Assembly: GCF_001425705.1 (NCBI RefSeq)
Contig: NZ_LMDC01000028.1
Coordinates: forward strand, 310,946-374,945
DNA: 64,000 nt
Source of the DNA: Pelomonas sp. Root1217
GTDB lineage: Bacteria > Pseudomonadota > Gammaproteobacteria > Burkholderiales > Burkholderiaceae_C
Direction: 5' to 3'
Part shown: in pieces, positions 35,060 through 43,956 of the stretch
Layout of the letters: every line of letters starts with the position of its first letter
Numbering within the stretch: position 1 is the first letter of the stretch
Position numbers and translations under genes: made by a program
Notes under the pieces: model-generated
Told to the model about the DNA's origin: nothing
Seen by the model: only the letters and a program-made list of their open reading frames with translations
Database searches by the model: none

Positions 35060-35760
35060 CCTCTCAACACTTGGGCGGCCATCAGCAAACCGATCAACAC
35101 CGGTTGATGGACCATGTAGAAACTCAGTGACCAGCGCCCCAGCACAGCCAGCGGCCGCGGCGCGTTGCCGGCCCAGAGGCCGGGCCAGGCGCGCGTGACG
35201 GCAAAGCCGACCAGCATGACGCCCAGCCACGGCAGCACCGGCACATAGTCCTCGGTGATGGGCTTGTGGGTGACGAGGCCGACCCAGTTGGTCCAGCGCG
35301 TGTCGAAAAAAGGCAGCTGCACGAGCTGAGGTGCGGCGATGGCCAGCGCGGCCAGCACCAGCAGCACCGCGTTCGGCAGCCGGCTCAGGCCCATGCGCAG
35401 CAGCAACAGCATCACCGCAATGCCGTGCAGCACACCAAAGCTGATCCAGCTGTTCGGGAACATGAACCAGGAACCCAGCGACACCAGCATTGCGCAGCCG
35501 GCCACCTGGGCCCAGCGTTTCCAGAACCTGGGAGCGCCCTGCCCCGCCAGCACGGCAAACGCCTGGCCGCCGCCGGCGCAGAACAGGAAGAGGCTGACGA
35601 TGCAGGTGCGTTGCCAGGTCCAGACCGGGTCGCGGTAGAAGTCCTGGCGAATCCAGCCGATGTGGTTCAGGTCGAAGCCGAAGTGGTAGGCGGCCATCCA
35701 GACGATGGCCAAGCCGCGCAGGGCGTCGAGGCGATCGGCACGGGAGGGCAGCGCAGGCAT
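35056..35760 (-). CDS. DUF1624 family membrane acyltransferase (heparan-alpha-glucosaminide acetyltransferase-like)
   Basis: A 234-aa integral membrane protein with about six or seven helices. The opening DRLDALRGLAIVWMAAYHFGFDLNHIGW is the DUF1624 and acyltransferase-3-like signature with a conserved His. FLFCAGGGQAFAV and YMVHQPVLIGLL follow at the usual places. The family moves acyl groups to amino sugars across the membrane. Coupling with a polysaccharide deacetylase suggests linked acetylation and deacetylation of the same glycan (inference). Confidence 0.88.
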   Translation of the reverse strand: MPALPSRADRLDALRGLAIVWMAAYHFGFDLNHIGWIRQDFYRDPVWTWQRTCIVSLFLFCAGGGQAFAVLAGQGAPRFWKRWAQVAGCAMLVSLGSWFMFPNSWISFGVLHGIAVMLLLLRMGLSRLPNAVLLVLAALAIAAPQLVQLPFFDTRWTNWVGLVTHKPITEDYVPVLPWLGVMLVGFAVTRAWPGLWAGNAPRPLAVLGRWSLSFYMVHQPVLIGLLMAAQVLRG

Positions 35761-35768
35761 TCGGTGGA

Positions 35769-36377
35769 TCAGGGATTCGCTGAGGACGCGGGATTCTGGC
35801 TCCGCCGCTGCAACTGCAGTTGGCGACGCTGCATCCTTTCCTCGGCGATGCGGCGGCGGGCGATGCGATCGCCCTCATCGGGGTCGGCCGCGCTGTGCAT
35901 GGCCTCGGCGCGAAGCCGCGCGTCGTAGCGGGCACGGTCGCTCAGCTGAGTCTGCGCTGCCTGGGCCTCGCGGCTGATGACCCAGTCGGCCTCTCGGTAG
36001 CGCCCCTGCCCTGCGCGGCACTGGCGCACGCGGCGCACCTCGTCCTGCAGGAACTGGCGCTCCGCATCGCCCAACGTCGTCGAATTGGCACGGACCTCCA
36101 TGCCCCGGATCTCGCCGTCACCGGGGCAGGCATTGCCCGACGGCGCCGGCGGCGCTGAGGCGGCCGACGCCCGGCCCAGGGTCGCCTGCACGTCCTCGGG
36201 CTTGAGGGCCTCCACCACATTGGGCTGCAGGTTGCGCTCCGACAGGGGCTGCCCGGCCTGCGGGCAGGGCTTGTCGCTGAAGTGAACCTTGCCGCCCACC
36301 TCGCACTTCCAGACCTGCTGCGCCGCCGCGCCCGACACCGTCAGTGCCAGCATCCATCCCAATCCCATTTGCCTCAT
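35769..36377 (-). CDS. Exported DUF4124-like protein
   Basis: A 202-aa protein starting MRQMGLGWMLALTVSGAAAQ at 36377, with a signal peptide and a GGGAG ribosome site. After cleavage comes QVWKCEVGGKVHFSDKPCP, the DUF4124 pattern (aromatic-x-C then FSDxPC). A low-complexity linker and a charged helical tail rich in Arg and Gln follow (AEERMQRRQLQLQRRSQ). Function is unknown; relatives are periplasmic. It opens a minus-strand run through upp and diverges from the protease at 36435, 57 bases away. Confidence 0.82.
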   Translation of the reverse strand: MRQMGLGWMLALTVSGAAAQQVWKCEVGGKVHFSDKPCPQAGQPLSERNLQPNVVEALKPEDVQATLGRASAASAPPAPSGNACPGDGEIRGMEVRANSTTLGDAERQFLQDEVRRVRQCRAGQGRYREADWVISREAQAAQTQLSDRARYDARLRAEAMHSAADPDEGDRIARRRIAEERMQRRQLQLQRRSQNPASSANP

Positions 36378-36434
36378 CGACGATCTCCCGACTCCCACCA
36401 AAATGCGGTTTCCCGCAACCGTGCATCTCGCGTC

Positions 36435-37511
36435 ATGTCCCAGCGCCTGCTCATCCTGCTACTGGCCGCATTGTTCAGCACCGGCGGTGCCGGCGCCCAG
36501 ACCAAGGCCCAGCCCCGCGCCACCACCGCCCGCGGCGCGCTGGACGCCGAGGAGTTGAACAACATCGGCGTCTTCAAACGCGTCAGCCCGTCGGTGGTGC
36601 ACATCACCACGCTGAGCGTGCAGCGCGACTTCTTCTCGCTGCGCACCAGCGAGCAGCCCAGCGGCACAGGCACCGGTTTCATCTGGGACGACGCCGGCCA
36701 CGTCGTCACCAACTTCCACGTCATCCAGGGCGGCGACCGGGCCACCGTCACGCTGAACGACCAGAGCAGCTTTCCGGCCAAGCTTGTCGGCGCCTACCCG
36801 GACCGCGACATTGCCGTGCTGCGCATCGAAGCGCCCCACGAGAAGCTGCCGGCCATCGCCGTGGGTGCCAGCCGCGACCTCCAGGTGGGCCAGAAGGTCT
36901 ACGCCATCGGCAACCCCTTCGGCCTGGACCAGACGCTGACCACCGGCATCGTCTCGGCGCTGAACCGCGAGATCGAGTCGGTCACGCGACGCACGATCAA
37001 GGGCGCCATCCAGACCGATGCGGCCATCAACCCGGGCAACTCGGGCGGGCCGCTGCTGGATTCCGCGGGGCGGCTGATCGGCGTCAACACAGCCATCTAC
37101 AGCCCGAGCGGGGCGAGTGCCGGGATCGGGTTTGCGATTCCGGTGGACGAGGTGAATCGCATCGTGCCGCGGCTGATCCGCGACGGGCGCTTCATCCGGC
37201 CCGCGCTGGGCGTGACAGCCGGGCCGGAGAACCTGGCCAAGGCGCTGGGGGCGCCGAAGGGTGTGCTGCTGGTCAACGTGGCGGACGCCAGCCCGGCTGC
37301 GGCGGCGGGCTTGAAACCCTTCGGCAGGGATCGCAGCGGGCGCATCGTGCAGGGGGACGTCATCACCTCGGTCGACGGGCAGGCGGTGGCGGACCTGGAT
37401 GACATGCTGTCGCTGCTGGAGACAAGGCAGATTGGAGAGAAGGTGACGTTGACGGTGTGGCGGGCGGGGCAGACGAGGAAAGTAGTGGCGACATTGGGAA
37501 GCTCTGATTGA
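36435..37511 (+). CDS. HtrA/DegP-type trypsin-like serine protease with one PDZ domain
   Basis: A 358-aa periplasmic protein. The start at 36435 (MSQRLLILLLAALFSTGGAGAQ) gives a clean signal peptide. The S1C catalytic triad is visible: His95 (NFHVIQG), Asp125 (YPDRDIAVLRI) and Ser203 (NPGNSGGPL). A single PDZ domain runs from about residue 265 (KGVLLVNVADASPAAAAGLKP ... GDVITSVDGQAVAD). One PDZ makes it DegS/HhoB-like in layout, but it has a cleavable signal and no anchor. It likely takes part in envelope quality control. Confidence 0.94.
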   Translation: MSQRLLILLLAALFSTGGAGAQTKAQPRATTARGALDAEELNNIGVFKRVSPSVVHITTLSVQRDFFSLRTSEQPSGTGTGFIWDDAGHVVTNFHVIQGGDRATVTLNDQSSFPAKLVGAYPDRDIAVLRIEAPHEKLPAIAVGASRDLQVGQKVYAIGNPFGLDQTLTTGIVSALNREIESVTRRTIKGAIQTDAAINPGNSGGPLLDSAGRLIGVNTAIYSPSGASAGIGFAIPVDEVNRIVPRLIRDGRFIRPALGVTAGPENLAKALGAPKGVLLVNVADASPAAAAGLKPFGRDRSGRIVQGDVITSVDGQAVADLDDMLSLLETRQIGEKVTLTVWRAGQTRKVVATLGSSD

Positions 37512-37557
37512 CACACACACTTGGTCACTCACCCACCGCCGAACAGGAAAGAAAGCA

Positions 37558-38385
37558 ATGACAAACGACCCAATGAAGCACTTGGACGACCTGAACAAGG
37601 CAATAAAAACAGACAATCAAACGATCCAAGCACTGTTCAAAGCACAAAAGATTCTTCTGGCAATCAGCGGAGCATCGGTGCTGGCAGCCGTGACATTGAA
37701 ATTCATGGGCGCCCGTGCAATTGTTGTTATTGCACTTGGACTGATTGGCGGCTTCAGCGGGTTGGGCACGGCACTACTCGGTCGCAAGATTGAATCCCTC
37801 CAAAAGAGAGTCAAACCTTACGGGGATGAACTGAATCGCATCATCGGAGCAGTAGAGCGCAAGGAGAAGTCGTCACCTACGCCTCTGACAATCGGCTTTG
37901 CCAATCTCTCCGGTAAAGATCTTGATGGGCTCGCATCACAGGATGCTGAACTACTCGGACGATTGTTCATTCGCGCCAGAGTCGTGGAACATCATCAAAT
38001 ACCGAGCGCAGAAATTCTGTTCGTATATGCCCATTTGAACGAAGACGGCACGATCGAGGGCCCAAAGCCTTCGGGAATTCGACAGATCGTTCAGGCCACG
38101 AACGCAGCAATCATTGTTCTCGCGTCTCCAAATTCCCCAGAAAGCATTAAGAATGCTGCTGGATTGCCTGGACCAAAGACGGCAAATCTTGTGTTCACTG
38201 TCGATCGCAATGGCGATGGCTTCGGGCGCTTCTTTAAAGAACTCTTCGAAAAGATGCAGGCCGGCCAAGACATGCTAAGCGCATGGGTGGCAATCTCGCC
38301 GCAACACCCGAGCGCGAATCCGGCGTACGCCCCCCAAACGATTCTTCTCGCCGAAGGTGGGAAAATAGCGTTTCCGCGCGCCTAA
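37558..38385 (+). CDS. Two-helix membrane-anchored protein of unknown function, low-GC
   Basis: A 275-aa protein I do not recognise. Residues about 31-50 and 54-73 are two membrane helices joined by a short turn, and a helical linker follows. From about residue 108 a soluble alpha/beta domain begins (LTIGFANLSGKDLDGLASQDAELLGRLFIRARVV). It continues through FVYAHLNEDGTIEG, GIRQIVQATNAAIIVLASPNSP and FFKELFEKMQAGQDMLSAWVAI. The end pattern is loosely like CHAT-type domains, but the protein has no Cys at all, so an active CHAT protease is excluded. Base and codon use are clearly more AT-rich than in its neighbours, which suggests recent acquisition. It lies alone between the HtrA and YebC genes. 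Confidence 0.85.
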   Translation: MTNDPMKHLDDLNKAIKTDNQTIQALFKAQKILLAISGASVLAAVTLKFMGARAIVVIALGLIGGFSGLGTALLGRKIESLQKRVKPYGDELNRIIGAVERKEKSSPTPLTIGFANLSGKDLDGLASQDAELLGRLFIRARVVEHHQIPSAEILFVYAHLNEDGTIEGPKPSGIRQIVQATNAAIIVLASPNSPESIKNAAGLPGPKTANLVFTVDRNGDGFGRFFKELFEKMQAGQDMLSAWVAISPQHPSANPAYAPQTILLAEGGKIAFPRA

Positions 38386-38460
38386 GCACAACTTCCCTGC
38401 CGACTCATCCTCCACGCAGGCCCGCTGCGCAACAAACCAATCAGACAGGAAAAACCACCC

Positions 38461-39174
38461 ATGGGCGCGCAATGGAAAGCCAAACACAAAGACATCGCCG
38501 CCAATGCCAAGGGCAGGCTCTTTGGCAAGCTGGCCAAGGACATCATGATTGCAGCGCGCAGCGGCGCTGACCCGAAGGACAACGCGCGGCTGCGGCTGGT
38601 GGTGGAGCAGGCGCGCAAGGTGTCCATGCCCAAGGAGACACTGGACCGCGCCATCAAGAAAGGCGCCGGGCTGACCGGTGAAGTCGTCCACTTCGAGCAG
38701 GCCATCTACGAGGGCTTTGCGCCGCACCGCGTGCCGGTGATGGTGGAGGTGCTGACCGACAACGTGAACCGGGCCGCGTCGGACATGCGCGTGCTGTTCC
38801 GCAAGGGCCAGCTCGGCACGTCGGGCTCGGTGAGCTGGGACTTCGACCACCTCGGCATGATCGAGGCCGAGCCCGCCGAGCCCGGTGCCGATGCCGATAC
38901 CGCGGCCATCGAAGCCGGTGCCCAGGACCTGGTGCCGGCCGACGAGGACGGCGTCACGCTCTTCCTCACCGACCCGGCCGACCTCGACCTCGTTAGCCGC
39001 GCCTTGCCCGCCCAGGGCTTCACCGTGCTCAGCGCCAAGCTGGGCTATCGGCCCAAGAACCCCATCGCGCCGGCCAGCCTGACGGCCGAGCAGCTGGACG
39101 AGGTGGAAAGCTTCCTCGCCGCCCTGGACGACAACGAAGACGTGCAGCAGGTCTACGCCGGCCTGGCCGGCTGA
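38461..39174 (+). CDS. YebC/PmpR family protein (TACO1-like)
   Basis: A 237-aa protein. It has the N-terminal helical segment [28 protein letters not shown], then [61 protein letters not shown] and the C-terminal [21 protein letters not shown]. This is the second YebC type common in betaproteobacteria rather than the classic MAGHSKWANIKH type. YebC proteins act as transcription regulators or in translation of poly-proline stretches; which applies is unknown. Its 3' end overlaps the convergent PEP-CTERM gene by 22 bases. Confidence 0.93.
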   Translation: MGAQWKAKHKDIAANAKGRLFGKLAKDIMIAARSGADPKDNARLRLVVEQARKVSMPKETLDRAIKKGAGLTGEVVHFEQAIYEGFAPHRVPVMVEVLTDNVNRAASDMRVLFRKGQLGTSGSVSWDFDHLGMIEAEPAEPGADADTAAIEAGAQDLVPADEDGVTLFLTDPADLDLVSRALPAQGFTVLSAKLGYRPKNPIAPASLTAEQLDEVESFLAALDDNEDVQQVYAGLAG

Positions 39175-40034
39175 CCCTCCCGGCTGCGCCGCAGCAGCCG
39201 CAGGCCGGCGAGACCGGCCAGGCCGGCCAGCATCAAGGCCCAGCTGCCGTTTTCCGGCACGACGTTGACGTGCAGCCCGCGAAGTGACGTCAGCGTGTAG
39301 CCGGCCGGCAGCGAGTACTCCACGCGGGCGCTGAAGCTCATGGTGGTGTTCAGGCTGGACAGCACAAACTCGAAGCCATGCTCGAAAGGTGCGCCCACCA
39401 CCCCTGTGAACGACGCCGTGTCGACGCGATGAAGGATGGACTGCGTGATGCCGCCCCCGAGCGTTGCCGTGCGGCCGAATGCAAGTACGTCGCGCGTGGG
39501 GTCGTTGCTGATGCGGTCCCCGGTCGAGTTCGCCGAGGCGCTGGGCGTCGCCGAGCGATTCCCGCTGATGAAGGTGTAGCTGGTGAGCACAAACCCGCCA
39601 GAGTTTCGCGCCGTCGCGCCGTCGATCGTGACCTTGACGCCAACGTTCACCGTGGCGGTGGGCCCGGTGATGGTGAACTGGTCGAACTGCACGGCATCGA
39701 AGATGGATGTGGGTGCCGTGGAGCGCGTCGTCGTGGCTGACAGGCTCATGTCCACCCCGTCGGCAAAAAGCTGGGCGTTGCCGCTCGATGGGCTGCCGTA
39801 GGGGTCGGCAAATGAAGCCGTCAGCTGGGCGCCGTTCGTCAGCGTGCACGACATGTTGTCGCCGCCCAGCGGCAGCAGTCCGGTGCACATGGAGCGCGTG
39901 GAGACAAAGTTGATTTCGCGCGTGACGGTCGGGGCCAGCGGCAACGCGTGCGCGGCACCCGTGCAAGCGGCGGCCAGGCAGGCCGCGGCCACCAGGGCAT
40001 CGAGGCGTGGCGCCGGAGAAAGAAGGTTGTGCAT
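39153..40034 (-). CDS. PEP-CTERM anchored exported protein
   Basis: A 293-aa protein beginning [23 protein letters not shown] at 40034, with a GGGAG ribosome site and a signal peptide ending near residue 33 (AAHA). The middle is Ser/Thr/Asn-rich beta structure with two Cys in [21 protein letters not shown]. The end [22 protein letters not shown] followed by RLLRRSR is a PEP-CTERM sorting tail in a PEN variant: motif, membrane helix, Arg cluster. Exosortase should process it, but exosortase is not in this window. Surface or exopolysaccharide-associated, role unknown. It diverges from the regulator at 40149. Confidence 0.87.
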   Translation of the reverse strand: MHNLLSPAPRLDALVAAACLAAACTGAAHALPLAPTVTREINFVSTRSMCTGLLPLGGDNMSCTLTNGAQLTASFADPYGSPSSGNAQLFADGVDMSLSATTTRSTAPTSIFDAVQFDQFTITGPTATVNVGVKVTIDGATARNSGGFVLTSYTFISGNRSATPSASANSTGDRISNDPTRDVLAFGRTATLGGGITQSILHRVDTASFTGVVGAPFEHGFEFVLSSLNTTMSFSARVEYSLPAGYTLTSLRGLHVNVVPENGSWALMLAGLAGLAGLRLLRRSREGQPARPA

Positions 40035-40148
40035 TGCAGGCTCCCAGGGTTGCCGCCGGCAAGGGCGCAGGCTGCGCATTGATGATGGAAGGCCTGGCCG
40101 CTGCATACCACCCACAGATGACCCACAGCACGGGCTTAGCATGCATCG

Positions 40149-42002
40149 ATGACCCGATCGCAGCCTGAAGCGGCAGCCGCGCAGCGGTCGAGCGAGTTGC
40201 TGGACGCATTTCAAGCGCTGTCGGCGCAGGCGCCGGGCGCGCTGGACAGCGCCGCGGCCCTGGCCCTGCGGGCGCAGGCGGACGGCCAGGTGGCCCTCGC
40301 CGGGGCGGCAGCCGGCCTGGTGCTGCTGGTGGAACATCTGCAGGCGGCCATCTACCGCCACGCGATGGCCATGCTGGGCGTCCTGAGCGCCGTGGGGCCG
40401 GACGCGGTCGGCACCGGCGTCGAGAGCCTGCTGGCCTGGGGTGGGGCTTCGATTGCCCATGACTACGGTGTGCTGCCGGCGTGGCCGCCCGCCAACGTGG
40501 CCCTGCTGATGGAGCGGGCTCGCGCGGCGCCCAGCGACATTTCACTGGCGCTGGCCTGTGCGCTCGGCGAGCTCTGCGAGCGCCACGGCGAAGACGCGGA
40601 GTTCGAGTTGCTGTTCGCGCAGGTCGCATCGATAGAGAAGCAACCCGATGCCTCACCCTTCTGGCGTGGTCACTGGGCCATCGTCGCGGCCTGGCACCTG
40701 ACCGCCTTTGCCAAGGTGGAGGAGGCGCGGGAGCGGCTGGTGATGGCGCAGCAGCTGGCCACCGAGCACCATCTGGCCGGTCTGGCCGCCGTGGCGGCGC
40801 TGCAGCGGGCCCGGCTGGTGGAGTGCAGCAGCGACCCCGCCGCCGCGCTCGCCCTGGCCGCCCAGGCCGTGGCCGCGGGCGACGCGGCCGGCACGCCGCT
40901 GTGGTGGGCCGACCAGGCCGACGTGCGTTGCCGCGTAGCCCTGCGCGCGGGCGACTTTCATGCCGCCCTGGGCCATGCGCGACGAGCCTTGGGCCATCTG
41001 CAGATGAGCGGCGCCTGGCCCGGCTACCAGGTCACCTACCTTGTGCAGGAGGGCTATGCGCTGATCGGCTGCGGCAACGCCGATGAGGCCGCCACGCGGT
41101 TTAGGGGCCTGGCCGAGATGCAGCTGCCGCGTTACCTCGCGGCCCGCCTGCGCTGCCTGGAAGAGCTGACCACGCTGATCGCCGTGGGACAGCGCGACGG
41201 CTGGGGCGCCCTGCCCGACGCCCCGCTGGCACGCGCCATGCGCACCTTGCGCGAACTGGAGTGGCCGGGCGTGCTGCCGCTGCTGCCGCTGCACATCGGC
41301 CAGGTCTTTTGCCGGGCCCTGCTGCAGGGCACCGAGACGGACTGGGTGCGCTCGGCCGTCCGTACCCGCCGGCTCGCTGCGCCCGCGGGAGCGCCCGAGA
41401 GCTGGCCCTGGGCGGTGAAGGTCCGCACGCTGGGGAGCTTCGAGGTGAGCAGCGGCGCAGACGCCATCCCGGGCCGGCCGGCGGAGGGTCGCAAGGCGGC
41501 CAGCAAGCCCCTCGAACTGCTGCGCTACCTGGCCTGCCGCGGCACCGAGGCCGCGTCGGCCGAGGCTGTGGCCCGCGAGCTCTGGCCCGGTGACGGCCGG
41601 GAAGGCCGTCAGAAGGCCCTCGAGGTCACCGTCGCAAGGCTGCGCCGCTTGCTGGCCCACGACGCGGCCCTGCTGGTGCAGGACCATGGCATTCGCCTGA
41701 ACGCGGACTGCGTCTGGGTCGACGTGCAGGCCTTGAACGATGGCCTGGCAGCGCATGCCCAGGCACCGGCTGGCAGCCCGACGGCCGCGCAGGCGCTGGA
41801 GGCCGCGCTCAACCTCTACCGCGGCCCTTGCCTGGCGCTCAGCGAGCAGGCCTGGGCGCAGGCCGCGGCGGAGCGTTGGCGGGCCCGCCTCGCCGCGGCG
41901 CTGCTGCGCGAGGGGCGCGACTCCGCCTTGGGCCATGAACGGACGCTGCGCGCCCTGTCGGCCGACCCCGGCATCGCCAGCCACCTGAACGGCCGCGACT
42001 GA
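40149..42002 (+). CDS. Large helical-repeat protein with C-terminal SARP/OmpR-type winged helix
   Basis: A 617-aa protein. Residues about 1-400 are Ala/Leu-rich helical hairpins, TPR-like in places (AALQRARLVECSSDPAAALALAAQAVAAGD). From about residue 420 comes VKVRTLGSFEVSSG followed by KPLELLRYLACRG, ARELWPGDGREGRQKALEVTVARLRRLL and ALLVQDHGIRLNADCVWVDVQAL. This is the winged helix of SARP/BTAD-type activators, here at the C-terminus, with a short helical tail after it. It probably responds to an unknown signal through the repeats. It diverges from the PEP-CTERM gene, 114 bases away, which may be its target. Confidence 0.8.
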   Translation: MTRSQPEAAAAQRSSELLDAFQALSAQAPGALDSAAALALRAQADGQVALAGAAAGLVLLVEHLQAAIYRHAMAMLGVLSAVGPDAVGTGVESLLAWGGASIAHDYGVLPAWPPANVALLMERARAAPSDISLALACALGELCERHGEDAEFELLFAQVASIEKQPDASPFWRGHWAIVAAWHLTAFAKVEEARERLVMAQQLATEHHLAGLAAVAALQRARLVECSSDPAAALALAAQAVAAGDAAGTPLWWADQADVRCRVALRAGDFHAALGHARRALGHLQMSGAWPGYQVTYLVQEGYALIGCGNADEAATRFRGLAEMQLPRYLAARLRCLEELTTLIAVGQRDGWGALPDAPLARAMRTLRELEWPGVLPLLPLHIGQVFCRALLQGTETDWVRSAVRTRRLAAPAGAPESWPWAVKVRTLGSFEVSSGADAIPGRPAEGRKAASKPLELLRYLACRGTEAASAEAVARELWPGDGREGRQKALEVTVARLRRLLAHDAALLVQDHGIRLNADCVWVDVQALNDGLAAHAQAPAGSPTAAQALEAALNLYRGPCLALSEQAWAQAAAERWRARLAAALLREGRDSALGHERTLRALSADPGIASHLNGRD

Positions 42003-42012
42003 CGGGGGACAG

Positions 42013-42942
42013 TCAGCCGGGCGTGGTTTCGCTGGCGCATTGCGAGAGCAGCCACTGCTCGAAGGCCTTCACCGCCGGGCGTGACCGGGCCGCCGGATCG
42101 ACGATGAGGCGATAGGCCCGCGCCGACGCGATGCCGGCGTCGAACGGCGTGACGAGCTGGCCGCTGGCCAGCAGCGCATCCACCAGCGGTCGCCGCCCCA
42201 GCGCCACGCCCTGCCCCGCCACGGCCGCGGCAATCGCCTCGGAATAGCTGGAGAAACTCAGCCGTGCCGCGGGCCGCAGGTCGGCCAGGCCCCAGGCACT
42301 CAGCCAGGGTTCCCATTCCGCCGGCATGCCGGCGCTGTCGCCGTCCATGGCCAGGTGCAGCAGCGTGTGGCGGGCCAGGTCGGGCGGCTCGCGCAGCGCC
42401 AGGCCCAGTTCGCCCACCAGCCGTGGGCTGCAGACCGGCACCATCGATTCGGCGAACAGCTGTTGGCCCTGAGCCGCGCCGACCGGGCTGTAGCGGATGG
42501 CGAGGTCAAAGCCCTCGCTGGCCAGGTTGCGGTTGCCCAGGCCGGCATCCAGGCGCACGTCGATGCCCGGGTGGGCGCGCGTGAAGCCGGTCAGGCGTGG
42601 GATCAGCCACAGCGACGCGAAGCCCGGCGTCGTCGTCAACGCCAGCATCTGGCGCTGGTGCGGCTCGCGCACCGCACGCACGGCCACACGCAAGGTATTC
42701 AAGGCCGTCGAGCAGGCGGCGTGCAGGCGCTGGCCATCCTCGGTCAACGCAAGCGCACGGTGGCGGCGCTCGAACAGCGTCACGCCGAGTTCGTCCTCCA
42801 GCGCGCGGATCTGCCGGCTCATGGCCGACTGCGTGATGAAGCGCTCTTCGGCAGCCTGGGTGAAGCTCAAATGCCGCGCCGCCGCCTCGAAGGCGGCCAG
42901 CAGCTGCAGCGGCGGGAGATGGTCTACGGGCTTTGTTGACAT
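42013..42942 (-). CDS. LysR family transcriptional regulator (GcvA-like)
   Basis: From the ATG at 42942 (MSTKPVDHLPPLQLLAAF) the protein is 309 aa; an ATG at 42996 would add 18 residues. The winged helix spans residues about 8-68 (LPPLQLLAAFEAAARHLSFTQAAEERFITQSAMSRQIRALEDELGVTLFERRHRALALTEDG). A two-lobe effector-binding domain follows (LALTTTPGFASLWLIPRLTGF, GFDLAIRYSPVG). The LPPLxALxxFEAAARHLSFTxAA pattern is typical of GcvA-type regulators. It diverges from the DUF2917 operon at 43076, its likely target. Confidence 0.92.
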   Translation of the reverse strand: MSTKPVDHLPPLQLLAAFEAAARHLSFTQAAEERFITQSAMSRQIRALEDELGVTLFERRHRALALTEDGQRLHAACSTALNTLRVAVRAVREPHQRQMLALTTTPGFASLWLIPRLTGFTRAHPGIDVRLDAGLGNRNLASEGFDLAIRYSPVGAAQGQQLFAESMVPVCSPRLVGELGLALREPPDLARHTLLHLAMDGDSAGMPAEWEPWLSAWGLADLRPAARLSFSSYSEAIAAAVAGQGVALGRRPLVDALLASGQLVTPFDAGIASARAYRLIVDPAARSRPAVKAFEQWLLSQCASETTPG

Positions 42943-43075
42943 GCGCTGGAGGAATGCGAAGCCTTCCGAATGATCGTTTGTCGCCAAGGTGGCCAAGCGG
43001 CACTATCCGCGTCAGACGGCCGCAACGCAAGCATGCCAACCCGGCATGCCAGCCCGCCGCCACCAGGAGCACACC

Positions 43076-43330
43076 ATGCTGATCGACGTCCCCCGCACCC
43101 GGCTGTTGCTGCAACGCGGCCAGATCTCCCGCCTGCCCGAGGCCCGCGCCACCCATCTGTGCAGCGCCTCCGGCACGCTGTGGATCACCATCGACCACGA
43201 CTCGCGCGACATCGTGCTGGAGCCCGGCCAGTGCTTTGTCGTGCAGACCGATGAGGCGGTCACCGTCAGCGCGTTGAGCGGCCCCGCGGTGCTGGACCTG
43301 AGGCCGGCGGCGGCCGGAGCACGGCAGTGA
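43076..43330 (+). CDS. DUF2917 family protein
   Basis: An 84-aa protein from the ATG at 43076 (MLIDVPRTRLLLQRGQ), preceded by an AGGAG site. ATHLCSASGTLWITIDHDSRDIVLEPGQCFVV matches the DUF2917 core, a small cupin-like beta fold found mainly in betaproteobacteria. Function is unknown. Its stop overlaps the ATG of the GNAT gene by four bases, so it heads a compact plus-strand run through 45854. Confidence 0.88.
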   Translation: MLIDVPRTRLLLQRGQISRLPEARATHLCSASGTLWITIDHDSRDIVLEPGQCFVVQTDEAVTVSALSGPAVLDLRPAAAGARQ

Positions 43331-43875
43331 CCACGCTGCTGGCGCCAGCGCCCGTCGCCACCGAGGCGCCCGAGCATTGGATGCTGGCCGGCGGGCATCA
43401 GGTCCGCCTACGCCCCATTGGTGCTGCGGATGCCGCTGCCGAGCAGGCCTTCTTCAGCGCACTGTCGCTGGACTCGCGCCACAAGCGCTTCCATGTCGGC
43501 CTGCGCGAACTCAGCCCTGCCCTGCTGAAGCTGCTGACGGACGTCGATCAGCGCCAGCACGTCGCGTGGGTCGTCGAGACCCAGCAGCCCGGCCATCCCG
43601 TCATCGCCGACGCCCGCTATGTGCACGAGGACGATCACCCCGAGCGCGCCGAGTTCGCGCTGGCCGTCGCCGACGACTGGCAGGGCCGCGGCCTGGGCCG
43701 CCGGCTCATCGCTCATTTGACCGCCCATGCACGGCAACACGGCGTGCAGCGCCTGCATGGCGACATCCTGGCCGACAACCGCCGCATGCTGGCGCTGATG
43801 CGTGAGTTCGGCGCGCGGCTGCAGGCGCATGCGGACGGCGCGCAACTCGTCCGCGCAGTGCTGAGCCTGGGCTGA
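43327..43875 (+). CDS. GNAT family N-acetyltransferase
   Basis: A 182-aa protein with the GNAT core: VRLRPIGAADAAAEQAFFSALSLDSRHKRFH, AEFALAVADDWQGRGLGRRLIAHLTAHARQHG (the Q/R-x-x-G-x-G/A acetyl-CoA loop is QGRGLG) and LHGDILADNRRMLALMREFGARLQ. The opening part SLDSRHKRFHVGLRELSPALLKLLTDVD is common in GNATs similar to the acetyltransferase domain of Pat-type enzymes. The substrate is unknown. It is coupled to the DUF2917 gene. Confidence 0.92.
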   Translation: MTTLLAPAPVATEAPEHWMLAGGHQVRLRPIGAADAAAEQAFFSALSLDSRHKRFHVGLRELSPALLKLLTDVDQRQHVAWVVETQQPGHPVIADARYVHEDDHPERAEFALAVADDWQGRGLGRRLIAHLTAHARQHGVQRLHGDILADNRRMLALMREFGARLQAHADGAQLVRAVLSLG

Positions 43876-43956
43876 AGGGGCACTGCAGCCGGTTTGCCCG
43901 GGCAGCGTCCACGACGGGGCCATCGCCTACGCGGCGGCCGGCCAAGCCCGGCGATC

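Noticed and set aside
34262-35935. Minus-strand frame of 557 codons fusing the deacetylase to upstream sequence
   Set aside because: The extra N-terminal part overlaps the DUF1624 gene in another frame; the deacetylase has its own signal peptide at 35059.
37558-38385. Active CHAT protease
   Set aside because: The product contains no cysteine, so the His-Cys dyad cannot exist.
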